A DNA stretch of 64,000 bases. Origin: Planctomycetota bacterium (GTDB lineage Bacteria; Planctomycetota; UBA1135; UBA2386). Both the position numbers and the translations under genes were made by a program. Shown piece by piece: positions 55,826 to 64,000 of this stretch; the stretch's first letter is position 1; every line of letters starts with the position of its first letter. Location: assembly GCA_020638695.1 (NCBI GenBank), contig JACKIB010000003.1:248001-312000 (forward strand), written 5' to 3'. The notes under the pieces were generated by a model, which was not told where the DNA came from, searched no databases, and saw nothing but the letters and a program-made list of their open reading frames with translations.

Positions 55826-57469
55826 TCACACGGCTTGGGCGCGGATCCGCGGCTGCAGTGCGATCTCTGCCCGGCCGAGCACCATGTCGGTGACGATCGC
55901 CAACAAAGCCGCCGGCAACGCGCCGCTGAGGATCAGCCCGGAGTCGTTGAGGTACAACCCCTCCACGATCAGCTCGCCGAAGCCACCGGCGCCGATGAAC
56001 GCGGCCAGGGTCGCCACCCCGATGCTGATCACCGCGGCGGTGCGGATCCCGGCCATGATGGTGCGCATCGCCAGCGGCAACTGCACCCAGCGCAGCACCT
56101 CGGCGGGCCGCATGCCGATGCCGCGGGCCGCGTCGACCAGATCGGGGTCGACCCCGGCGATCCCGGTGTACGTGTTGCGCAGGATCGGCAGGATCGCGTA
56201 GAGCAGCAGGGCGGCAACGGCGGCCTTCACGTCGAGCCCCAAGAGGGGAATCATGAAAGCGAGCAGCGCCAAGCCGGGGATGGTCTGCAGGACTCCGGCA
56301 GTGCCGAGCGCCAGCCGGCGCAGCGTCGGACGCTCGGTGATGAAGATGCCCAGTGGGATCGCCAGCAGCGCGGCGAGCAATACCGCGATCCCGGTCATCG
56401 CGACGTGCTCGAACAGGAGCCGCGCGGCGCGCTTGGCGCGGCGGCTCCACACGCCGGAGTCCGGGGCGACGATCGCGGCGGCAGCACCGTCGCGGTCGAG
56501 CAGGGCGGCCAGGGCTTCACCGGCGGCCTGCGCTTCGGCGTCCACCCCTTCGACCAGGCCCTCGCGCTCGAGCCAGGCCCGGACCACGAGCCCGGGCCGG
56601 TAACCGGCTTCGACGACGTAGTTGAGTGCCTGCGCGACGCGGTCCGGAACGCGGAACGCCAACTCCGCGAGCGCCTTGCCGAGCTCCGGGTGGTCGCGCA
56701 GGACAGCACCGCGCACCACCGGGGCGGCGTGGTACGGCGGGAAGAACCCGCGGTCGTCCTCCAGCAACCGCATCCCGAGTTTCAGCAGCTTGCCGTCGGT
56801 GCTGTACGCATCCATCACGTCGATCGCCCCGCTGCGGATCGCGTCGTACGCCAGGCTGTGTTCCACCGTGCGGGTCGAGCCGAACTCCAGTCCATACGTC
56901 TTGCGCAGGCCGAGCAGGCCGTCCGCCCGTTGGCCGAACTCGACGCTGAACCCGGCGCGCAGTCGGGCCTGTACCTTCACGAGGTCGGAGATGCACTGCA
57001 CCCCGAGTTCCTTCGCCCGCTGCGCCTGCATCGCCAGCACGTAGGTGTTGTTCAGCCCGAACGGGCCGAGCCAACGCACGTCGTGCTCCTTCTGGCAGCG
57101 CTCGCGGACGCGGAAGAACGCCCGCATCGGGTCGGCGATGCGTCCGGGCTCACGCAGCACTGTGGCCCACCCGGTGCCGGTGTACTCGGCGTAGAGATCG
57201 ATCTCGCCGGAGGTCAGCGCGCCCCAGCAAATGGTCGTTCCCCCGAGGTTCGTGCGCCGCGCAACCCGCAGCTGGGTGCGCGCCTCGACGAACTGCGCCA
57301 TGAGCTCGGCGAGCACCGCGGACTCCGTGAAGTTCTTGGACCCGACTACCAGTCGTGCAGACTGGCTCGCCAGCCCGCCGGCCATTACCGCTACGAGCGC
57401 GCTAGATACGGCCCACCGGGTGTGTCGTCTGCGGCCCCTGCATGCCGGGCCATCGCCGCTGGTCTTCAC
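55826..57469 (-). CDS. Fused substrate-binding/permease protein of a glycine-betaine-type ABC transporter
   Basis: A 547-residue fusion. After the signal/anchor, residues 40-320 are an OpuAC-type binding domain (VVGSKNFTESAVLAELMAQF, EIDLYAEYTGTGWATVL, DVMDAYSTDGKLLKLGM). Residues 340-540 are a ProW-type permease with about five helices and the EAA-like loop GIGMRPAEVLRWVQLPLAM. Here the binding domain precedes the permease. No ATPase gene flanks it, so the partner must be elsewhere. Substrate is inferred as a quaternary amine such as betaine or choline. Start GTG 57469; ATG 57384 is a shorter option. Confidence 0.87.
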   Translation of the reverse strand: MKTSGDGPACRGRRRHTRWAVSSALVAVMAGGLASQSARLVVGSKNFTESAVLAELMAQFVEARTQLRVARRTNLGGTTICWGALTSGEIDLYAEYTGTGWATVLREPGRIADPMRAFFRVRERCQKEHDVRWLGPFGLNNTYVLAMQAQRAKELGVQCISDLVKVQARLRAGFSVEFGQRADGLLGLRKTYGLEFGSTRTVEHSLAYDAIRSGAIDVMDAYSTDGKLLKLGMRLLEDDRGFFPPYHAAPVVRGAVLRDHPELGKALAELAFRVPDRVAQALNYVVEAGYRPGLVVRAWLEREGLVEGVDAEAQAAGEALAALLDRDGAAAAIVAPDSGVWSRRAKRAARLLFEHVAMTGIAVLLAALLAIPLGIFITERPTLRRLALGTAGVLQTIPGLALLAFMIPLLGLDVKAAVAALLLYAILPILRNTYTGIAGVDPDLVDAARGIGMRPAEVLRWVQLPLAMRTIMAGIRTAAVISIGVATLAAFIGAGGFGELIVEGLYLNDSGLILSGALPAALLAIVTDMVLGRAEIALQPRIRAQAV

Positions 57470-57710
57470 GGCCGCACTCTACCCCCGCCCCCGGAAGGGC
57501 GCGGCGGCGATCCCGGACGGGCAGCCCCGACGAACTCGGAGCGATGCGTCGCCGCGCATCGGGTCCGATTCGAATTAACCAGTACTTGGCTGCACCGGCC
57601 CGGGGGCACGCGGCACCATGTTCGGGGCAGATTGCACCATGCGGGCCGTTTCGGCCCTCGCGCTCCTCTTGCGCGCCAACCACCCCCGAGCTGCACACGC
57701 GGATCACGAC

Positions 57711-58859
57711 ATGAGACTCTTCCTCAACTCCACCCTGTTCCTCGCTTGCACGGCCACGTTGGCCGCGCAGACCTACCGCTCGTCCCCCGACGGCTTCCTC
57801 TCCAGCGAAGGCGAGCTGAAGGCCTACATGTTCGGCGAGTGGGCCAACGCCCGCGAGATGTTCCTCGACGGCACCGCCCGCAACAACGTGATGGTGCTCA
57901 AGGGCGTCGACCTGCGCGCGGACAACTTCAACTACGGGGCTTCGACGGGTACTGCCCGGACGTTCTCGCGCATCACGCTCGACATCGCGCCGTGCAACTT
58001 CGCCACCCCGTCGACCAACTTCTCGAGCAACCCGACCAGCACCCCGACCCGGGTGTTCAGTGCCTCGGTCACGCTGCCCGGACGCACCGGCTTCCCGACC
58101 AGCACGCCGGCGCCGTGGGACATCAACTTCGCGTTCACCAACACCTGGATCTACAACGGCGCGACCGACATCTGCCTGGACTTCGAATTCCAGGGCGGCG
58201 TGCTGGCCAACGCGAGCACCCAGTGGTGGCCGAAGCCCTGCGCCTACGAGACCTACTACGTCGACGCACCGAACACCGGCAACATCGGTGAGGGTGCCTT
58301 CAAGCAGCACGGCACCGGTTGCACCGACAGCGCGCACACCTCGCCGGGCACCGGTTGGGTGACGACCAAGGTCTACAACTCGATGGCGCCGAAGAACCAG
58401 AACATGTACGAGGTCTACTCGAGCACCTCGTACACCGCCAACAACGCGCTGGTGCTCCACGCTTTCAGCTTCTTCCCGGACACCACCGGCCAGGTGTTCC
58501 CCGGCGTCGCGTGCGAGAAGGTCTTCATGGACCTGACCAAGCCGATCTACCTGTTCCCGACCACGGCCGGGACCGGTGGCACCCGCGCTTACATCAACTA
58601 CCCGCTGATCCCCTACCAGAAGATCTTCGAGGGCACCAACGTGGTCGTGCAGGGCGTGTGGGACGACTCGGTCACCAACCAGACCAAGTTCACCTACGCC
58701 GAGAGCAACATCCTGCCGAAGATGCCCGGCACCTACAGCCGAGCGATGCTCTACTCGTGCGACACCGCCAACTACGTCAGCGGACGCCAGGACCCGGTGA
58801 CCGGCACCACGATCATCACCGAGGCCACGCACAACCCGATCTTCCGCTACGTCCAATAG
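57711..58859 (+). CDS. Secreted protein of unknown function
   Basis: A 382-residue exported protein starting with signal peptide MRLFLNSTLFLACTATLAAQ. The mature sequence is rich in Thr, Asn and aromatic residues (NNVMVLKGVDLRADNFNYGA, WDINFAFTNTWIYNGATDIC) with several paired Cys, which suggests a disulfide-stabilised beta fold outside the cell. It shares the style of the exported proteins at 8368-12059 and 14614-15660 but no clear homology. The divergent transporter gene leaves a 241-base gap for promoters. Confidence 0.82.
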   Translation: MRLFLNSTLFLACTATLAAQTYRSSPDGFLSSEGELKAYMFGEWANAREMFLDGTARNNVMVLKGVDLRADNFNYGASTGTARTFSRITLDIAPCNFATPSTNFSSNPTSTPTRVFSASVTLPGRTGFPTSTPAPWDINFAFTNTWIYNGATDICLDFEFQGGVLANASTQWWPKPCAYETYYVDAPNTGNIGEGAFKQHGTGCTDSAHTSPGTGWVTTKVYNSMAPKNQNMYEVYSSTSYTANNALVLHAFSFFPDTTGQVFPGVACEKVFMDLTKPIYLFPTTAGTGGTRAYINYPLIPYQKIFEGTNVVVQGVWDDSVTNQTKFTYAESNILPKMPGTYSRAMLYSCDTANYVSGRQDPVTGTTIITEATHNPIFRYVQ

Positions 58860-58954
58860 CGTGACGCGGGGCGAGGCCGCGCTCGCGTCGATCGAGGTAG
58901 GCGCGTCAGCGCGCTCGGCCTTGCCCTGACGACGGGGACAGCTACAAGCGGGGG

Positions 58955-60295
58955 ATGCGCAAGCCAACCACCTCGCTTCGTAGCGCTCCGCTCCTGCTGG
59001 CAGCCCTGACCGGCGGACTCACCGCCCAGGCTGCCACCACCGCGCCGCAGGGTTTCGTCAACCTGATGCCGGGTCGCGACCTCGCCGGTTGGTGGGGGCT
59101 CTCCACCGAGAATCCTGCCGTCTGGCAGAAGCTCACGCCGGACGCGCTGCGCCAGAAGCGTGAAGCGAGCCGCGCCGACATCCGCAAGCACTGGACGGTG
59201 GTCGGCGACGAGTTGCACAACGACGGCCACGGGTTGTTCCTCACCACCGAGCGCGACTACGCCGACTTCGAGCTGCGCATCGAGTACCGTACCGTCGCCA
59301 AGGCGGACAGCGGTGTGTACTTGCGCGGCATTCCGCAGGTGCAGATCTGGGATACCACCGAAGCCGGCGGCAAGTGGAAGATCGGCGCCGACAAGGGCTC
59401 CGGCGGACTGTGGAACAACACCGCCGGCACGCCCGGTCGCGATCCATTGGTCCACGCCGACAAGCCGTTCGGCGAGTGGAACGGTTTGCGGATCGTCATG
59501 GTCGGCGAACGGGTGAGCGTGTGGCTGAACGGCAAGCTCGTTGTCGACCATGCGCGGCTGGAGAACTACTTCGACCGAGCGCACTGCTTGCCGCGAACCG
59601 GCCCGATCCAACTGCAGACGCATGGTGGTGCGATCCAGTGGCGCAGCATCTTCCTGCGCGAGATCGACGCCACCGAGGCGAACGCGATCCTGTCGCGCGG
59701 CGGACCCGACAAGCCGAACACACCACGCGGCAAGCTGCTGTTCGACGGCAAGAGCCTCGACGGGTGGAAAGGCAAGACGGACAACTACACGGTCACCGCG
59801 GCCGGCACGTTGTGCTGCAAGCCCGGCAAGGGTGGCAACGTCTACACCGCCGAGCAATTCGGCGACTTCGAGGTGGACCTCGAGATCAAGCTGCCGCCTG
59901 GCGGGAACAACGGCCTGGCGATCCGCTACCCGGGCAGGGGTGACGCGGCGTACTCCGGGATGTGCGAGCTACAGGTGCTCGACAACACCGCGGCGAAGTA
60001 CCGCAAGCTCCACCCACAGCAGTACCACGGCTCGGTCTACGGACAGGTCGCCGCTCAGCGCGGCTACCTGCGCGCTCCGGGGACCTGGAACTTCCAGTCG
60101 GTCACGGTGCGCGGCTCGCGGATTCGCGTCGAGCTGAACGGGTTCCGGATCCTGGATGCGGACATCCTGAAGGACGCGAACTACATGTACCCGAAGGATC
60201 GCTTCGGCGGGCGCACGCGCACCAAGGGCCACTTCGGCTTCGCGGGGCACAATGACCCGGTCGAGTTCCGGGCGATCCGGGTGCGCAAGCTGTAG
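58955..60295 (+). CDS. Exported protein with two DUF1080 (3-keto-disaccharide hydrolase-like) domains
   Basis: A 446-residue protein with signal peptide (LLLAALTGGLTAQA). Domain 1 (about 30-240) has LMPGRDLAGWWGL, DFELRIEYRTVAKADSGVYL and WNGLRIVMVGERVSVWLNGK. Domain 2 (about 260-446) repeats it with LLFDGKSLDGWKGK and DFEVDLEIKLPPGGNNGLAI. DUF1080 is a concanavalin-like fold, expanded in Planctomycetes and Verrucomicrobia, and some members cleave 3-keto-sugars. Location periplasmic or secreted. Polysaccharide-related breakdown is inferred. Confidence 0.92.
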   Translation: MRKPTTSLRSAPLLLAALTGGLTAQAATTAPQGFVNLMPGRDLAGWWGLSTENPAVWQKLTPDALRQKREASRADIRKHWTVVGDELHNDGHGLFLTTERDYADFELRIEYRTVAKADSGVYLRGIPQVQIWDTTEAGGKWKIGADKGSGGLWNNTAGTPGRDPLVHADKPFGEWNGLRIVMVGERVSVWLNGKLVVDHARLENYFDRAHCLPRTGPIQLQTHGGAIQWRSIFLREIDATEANAILSRGGPDKPNTPRGKLLFDGKSLDGWKGKTDNYTVTAAGTLCCKPGKGGNVYTAEQFGDFEVDLEIKLPPGGNNGLAIRYPGRGDAAYSGMCELQVLDNTAAKYRKLHPQQYHGSVYGQVAAQRGYLRAPGTWNFQSVTVRGSRIRVELNGFRILDADILKDANYMYPKDRFGGRTRTKGHFGFAGHNDPVEFRAIRVRKL

Positions 60296-60701
60296 TGGCT
60301 GGTAGTTTCTTGCAGGCCACGGAGTCGTATTCTGCAGACTGGGTCCGTTCGGTTGCAACAAGAACACGTCCTGGGGAGCAGGCATGCATGGACAGGGTGT
60401 CCCAGGCTCGCTTCTGTGGCATCGCAGGAATTCGAGTCCGGGTTGCGACGGAATCCTGAGTGTCGCTTGGGACAATCCCCGACCGCCAAGGCCGGAATCG
60501 GGGAGCCTCTCGTGGATACGCCACGGGTGAGCCAGTAGTGTCGATAGCCTTTCAGCTCCGACCCCATTCTCCTCCGCGACTACCGCGATGCCCGATCGAA
60601 GGAGGCCCGGCGGCACTTCCGCGAGTGGAAGAAGAGGGCTCACTGACTTGGGCGCACAAGAGGATTTGACCGATACGACCCTTCCCGCCATGGGCGCACG
60701 A
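60296..60701. other. Intergenic boundary region, no gene seen
   Basis: About 400 bases between the DUF1080 gene and the TrlF-like gene, less GC-rich than the flanking core genes. It holds a small hairpin (CCCCGA 60477-60482, TCGGGG 60498-60503) that could end DUF1080 transcription. No tRNA or attachment repeat was found. It may mark the edge of acquired DNA. Confidence 0.4.
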
Positions 60702-63700
60702 ATGACGACGACCTCGCTTCCCTCCCAGCCCGGCGCGCGCTGGCTACGGTGCGACCTCCACGTTCACACGCCATTCGACGGGGAGAAGAAGTTCGGCGAG
60801 GACGTCCGCGCGGCCATCGAGGCATTGAAGAAGGAGAAGAACACGCGGCTAGCCGAGATCGCGGAGCGCTTCGTCACCGCTTGCCGCGACGCGCAGGGCG
60901 GGGAGGGCATGGACCTCGTCGCGCTGACTGATCACAACAGCATTGACGGCTTCCGTTACCTACGCCCGCAGTTCGAGACCCTAGCTCGGCAAGCGAAGGA
61001 CCAGGGACTTCCGATGCCCGCGATCCTCCCCGGTGTCGAGTTCTCGGTGGGCGGCGAGCGTCCGATCCACTTCCTCGTCGTCTTCGCCGCCGCGACCGAT
61101 CCCGACGCCATCGACGGCGCCATCTCCTACGTCTTCGGCACGAGCGATCGTTTCGACGGGACGTCCGGGACTCCGCGCGCAACGGGCCAGTCGGTGGACG
61201 ACTTCCTGACCAAGCTCTACGACTACTGCCGTCCTGCCTCTGGAGATCGGAAGCTCGACTTCGTCGTCCTACCTGCCCATGCCGACGGACGACAGGGCGT
61301 CTCCCGAGAGGTCGTCGGCGGAGCGGCCGCTGGCGGAGCCGACATCTCGGTCGCCACGTCCCTCTGGGACGAGATGAAGGGCCACCTGCGGGAGCGCGTC
61401 ATCACCCGCAAGGACTGGCACGGTTTTCAAGCAGCCCGACCGTTCCAGGACCTCCCTCAGGCGTTCAAGGAGCTGCTGTGGCGCTGGGCGGCCGCGAGGC
61501 AGTCGGAGGACTGGGACAAGCTCACAGACACCCAGCGGGCAGAGTATCGGGAACGCCGTCATTGGGCCCTCGTCGAGTGCTCCGACCCCCACCGCTACGA
61601 CGCCATCGGAAGCCGGTACACCTGGCTCAAGATGGAGGTACCCGATGTCGAGGGCATCCGGCTGGCCCTCCTCGACCCGGAGTCTCGCCTGCGCCGAATG
61701 GCCGACGGACCCCCAGGTCGTGCCTACCCTCGCGTCCGCCGCCTCCACATCAACCGGACCGACTTCTTCGAGGACATCGAGATCCCCATCGACGCCTGCT
61801 TGACGACGCTCATCGGCGGACGCGGCACCGGGAAGTCCACCGTGATCGAATACCTCCGTCACGTGCTCGATCGCGCGCGGAGGGAGGACCTCCCTGACGA
61901 TGAGCCCAGCAACGTCCGCGAAACCGTGCTCTCCGTCTTGGAAACCAAGCGTGAGCGCGACTACGGCCACACGAAGGGCACCCTCCTCCCCGATTACGAG
62001 ATCACGGCAGATGTCGTCGTTGCCGAGCGCGAGTATCGCGTTCGACGCACTGCCCGCGCACTGGAAGTCGTCCAGGACCCCGACCAGCCCGGGGCCAAGC
62101 CCACTCCGCGGGACGTGCGCAGCCTGCTCGTCCCCCGAATCCTTTCTCAGAAGCAGATCGCCAGAATCGCCAAAGATCCCTCCTCGCAGCGCAGTGAGCT
62201 CGATGCGCTGATCGACCCTGACGAGCTTCGGGAGATCGAGAGCCGACGCCGTTCCCTGGCCGAAGCACTCGCACATCTCCAAGCGACGCGCACGAGGCTG
62301 ACCGCGCAGCGACAGAAGCTCCCCGCAGTGGAGACGGACTTGCAGAAGGTCCGTGACCAGATCACCTTCCTGGAAAGTGGGGGTCGGCGAGAAGTTCTCG
62401 CGACGTTCGACAGCTACGAGCGCGAACGCCGCTGGCTGGAAGAGACGCTCCAGGAAGCGGAGCGGCTCGCGAGTGCAATCGACGCCACCGCTCACGAGGT
62501 CGCCTCCCCGGATTGCGGGCCGATCGCGAGCCCGTCGGGCACTCCGACTGGAGGCTGGCTCACGACCGTTGCCGAGAGGGCTCGCAAGGCGCTTTCAGAC
62601 GCCGCAACCGGTCTGCGCGAACACTCCGCTTCGATCCGCGCCGCCACGAAGGCCATCACCGACGAGCAAGCGGCGAGTTGGCAGTCCAAGTTCGATGCCG
62701 CACGCAGCGCCTACGACTCACTCAGGGACGAGATGGCCCAGAAGGGCGCGGACTTCACGCAACACGAGAAGCTCTTGCAGCGCAAGGCGCTACTCGAACG
62801 GGAGGTTCAGTCCCTTCGCAAGACGGACGTGGAACTCGAGGAGCTCGCACGGAAGCTCAAGGACGCCCGCTTGCAGCTCGAAGAGACTCACGAGCGCAGG
62901 CTAGCCGCACGGCGTGAGCGAGCCCGGACCCTGGAGGTCATGGACGCCGACGTTCGGCTGGAAGTGCTCGGTTTCAGGGACCGGAAGGACTTCGAGTCCC
63001 GCCGTGAGCAGTGGTTCGGCGGAGCCGGGTTGCAGGAACGTGACTGGAGCACGATCTGCGACTACGTCTTCGCGCCTGGAGGTCAGGTTCCCGAGCGTGT
63101 CCGGGAGCTGGTCGATGCCCTCCGCACGGACCTCGACGCCACCGCTGCTCGCGGAACCGCGATTGGCGAAGGTGAGTCCGCTACGGCGGACCTGCTCGGC
63201 GACCGGGTCTTGACCAAGAACTTCTTCAACGCGCTCGTGAAGCGCGATCGTGTCCGAGCGGACGAGATCGAACGCTTCCTGCCAGATGATCTCGTCGAGG
63301 CGCAAGTACGCTCGGCTGATGGTAGCTTCAAGACGATCGTGACGGGGTCGGTCGGCGAGAAGAGCACCGCCATCCTCAGCCTCCTGCTCTCGGCCGGGGA
63401 CCAGCCGATCATCATCGACCAGCCCGAGGACGACCTCGACAACCAGTACGTCTACAACGTCGTGGTAGACCTCCTCCGGCGTCGCAAGTTCTCGCGCCAG
63501 ATCATCATCGCAACGCACAACGCCAACATTCCAGTAAACGGCGATGCTGAGCTGATCGTCGCACTCGGTGTCGAGAAGCCGCCCCAGGACCCCGAAGCGC
63601 CGGGCAGCTTGGGGGTCGTACTGGATGCGGGGAGCATCGACAAGCCTGACATCAAGCACCATGTCAGCGTCATCATGGAGGGCAGCGCCGAGGCGTTCCG

Positions 63701-63728
63701 GCTCCGTCGCGACCGCTACGGGTACTGA
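60702..63728 (+). CDS. PHP-domain plus SMC-like ATPase protein (TrlF family)
   Basis: About 1008 residues. N-terminal PHP phosphoesterase domain: LRCDLHVHTPFDG, VALTDHNSIDG and LPAHADGRQG supply the metal-binding His and Asp residues. From about residue 360 comes an ABC/SMC-like ATPase with Walker A GGRGTGKSTVIEYL, a long coiled coil (about 500-770), then signature-like GSVGEKSTAILSLLLSAGD, Walker B IIIDQPEDDLDNQ and His in IIATHNANIP. The domain order fits the TrlF family, which is found in accessory and defence regions. The start could be 60690 or 60702. It is followed after 11 bases by the AlbA_2 gene, so the two likely act together. GC is lower than in core genes. Confidence 0.87.
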   Translation: MTTTSLPSQPGARWLRCDLHVHTPFDGEKKFGEDVRAAIEALKKEKNTRLAEIAERFVTACRDAQGGEGMDLVALTDHNSIDGFRYLRPQFETLARQAKDQGLPMPAILPGVEFSVGGERPIHFLVVFAAATDPDAIDGAISYVFGTSDRFDGTSGTPRATGQSVDDFLTKLYDYCRPASGDRKLDFVVLPAHADGRQGVSREVVGGAAAGGADISVATSLWDEMKGHLRERVITRKDWHGFQAARPFQDLPQAFKELLWRWAAARQSEDWDKLTDTQRAEYRERRHWALVECSDPHRYDAIGSRYTWLKMEVPDVEGIRLALLDPESRLRRMADGPPGRAYPRVRRLHINRTDFFEDIEIPIDACLTTLIGGRGTGKSTVIEYLRHVLDRARREDLPDDEPSNVRETVLSVLETKRERDYGHTKGTLLPDYEITADVVVAEREYRVRRTARALEVVQDPDQPGAKPTPRDVRSLLVPRILSQKQIARIAKDPSSQRSELDALIDPDELREIESRRRSLAEALAHLQATRTRLTAQRQKLPAVETDLQKVRDQITFLESGGRREVLATFDSYERERRWLEETLQEAERLASAIDATAHEVASPDCGPIASPSGTPTGGWLTTVAERARKALSDAATGLREHSASIRAATKAITDEQAASWQSKFDAARSAYDSLRDEMAQKGADFTQHEKLLQRKALLEREVQSLRKTDVELEELARKLKDARLQLEETHERRLAARRERARTLEVMDADVRLEVLGFRDRKDFESRREQWFGGAGLQERDWSTICDYVFAPGGQVPERVRELVDALRTDLDATAARGTAIGEGESATADLLGDRVLTKNFFNALVKRDRVRADEIERFLPDDLVEAQVRSADGSFKTIVTGSVGEKSTAILSLLLSAGDQPIIIDQPEDDLDNQYVYNVVVDLLRRRKFSRQIIIATHNANIPVNGDAELIVALGVEKPPQDPEAPGSLGVVLDAGSIDKPDIKHHVSVIMEGSAEAFRLRRDRYGY

Positions 63729-63739
63729 TCGACCCTGTC

Positions 63740-64000
63740 ATGTTCGACACCAGCGACGAAATCCAAGATCAGCTTCGGGCCGGCGAGGACTCCCGCGCCG
63801 AGTTCAAGGAGCTCGTCATCGGGGGCCACTGGCCGAACACCGAGGCGATGGCGGGCGAAATGGTCGCGTTCGCGAACGCCGAGGGCGGCGTGCTCTTCGT
63901 GGGGGTAAGCGACGCGGGTATCGTCCGAGGAATACCCGAGGATCGGCTCGCTGATGTCGAGACCTGGATCGTTGGCATCGCGATGAACAACTGCGATCCG
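63740..64000 (+). CDS. AlbA_2 (Schlafen-like) ATP-binding protein, cut by window end
   Basis: The first 87 codons of a gene that runs off the window. EDSRAEFKELVIGGHWPNTE and MAGEMVAFANAEGGVLFVGV then SDAGIVRGI are the AlbA_2/Schlafen N-terminal signature. Full members are often fused to RecG-like C-terminal parts and are common in phage-defence loci. It begins 11 bases after the TrlF-like stop. Function cannot be settled from the fragment. Confidence 0.85.
   Translation, partial: MFDTSDEIQDQLRAGEDSRAEFKELVIGGHWPNTEAMAGEMVAFANAEGGVLFVGVSDAGIVRGIPEDRLADVETWIVGIAMNNCDP

Overview
The window comes from a high-GC (roughly 70 percent by eye), Gram-negative-type bacterium that is most likely a planctomycete. 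The reasons are an ECF sigma factor carrying the TLQPTALVHEAYLRL signature, a two-domain DUF1080 protein, a sulfatase-fold lipoprotein, many secreted proteins with short AQ-type signal cleavage sites, very large lipoproteins and an Omp85-type outer-membrane protein. There is no rRNA, tRNA or CRISPR array, so the placement rests on gene families only.

Layout. 198-7440: two very large lipoproteins in tandem. 7782-8247: three adjacent imperfect palindromes that share CTAG borders. 8368-12059: three tandem secreted paralogs. 12278-16903: a small membrane protein, an ECF sigma factor, a zinc alcohol dehydrogenase and two exported proteins. 17220-20896: a regulated operon with an ArsR-methyltransferase fusion, ahcY and a two-FKBP-domain exported protein; an inverted repeat overlaps its predicted promoter. 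20986-22296: a REP-associated tyrosine transposase (RAYT) gene between two inverted REP-like units. 22311-24639: a zinc-ribbon membrane protein and an SPFH-GYF protein, a pair like Bacillus YdjG/YdjI.

24733-35561 is a compact type II fatty-acid/polyene-like gene set in three operons: DUF3261 lipoprotein, dehydratase, ketosynthase; then AMP ligase, lipoprotein, MMPL exporter, LolA-like carrier; then acyl carrier protein, second ketosynthase, carotenoid-isomerase-like flavoprotein. It resembles aryl polyene or xanthomonadin clusters but has no visible ketoreductase. A sulfatase-fold lipoprotein with a degraded active site follows.

38643-41715 starts with a thioredoxin-like exported protein whose frame is interrupted by one TGA directly after a Cys codon. 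A SECIS-like hairpin lies downstream, so it is a candidate selenoprotein; an Omp85-type protein and a small protein follow. 41737-45254: a TMTC-like membrane protein with TPRs, exonuclease III and an esterase. 45515-47232: an operon of a 28-cysteine exported protein, an ECF sigma factor and a Cys-containing anti-sigma-like protein. 47451-50907: a B12-type radical SAM protein and an SF2 helicase. 51010-55101: a periplasmic binding protein, sensor kinase and NtrC-type regulator, all overlapping. 55193-60295: a DUF4136 lipoprotein, a fused betaine-type transporter, a secreted protein and a DUF1080 protein. 60702-64000: a PHP/ATPase protein of the TrlF type and the start of an AlbA_2 (Schlafen-like) gene. 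This last pair reads like accessory, possibly defence, DNA.
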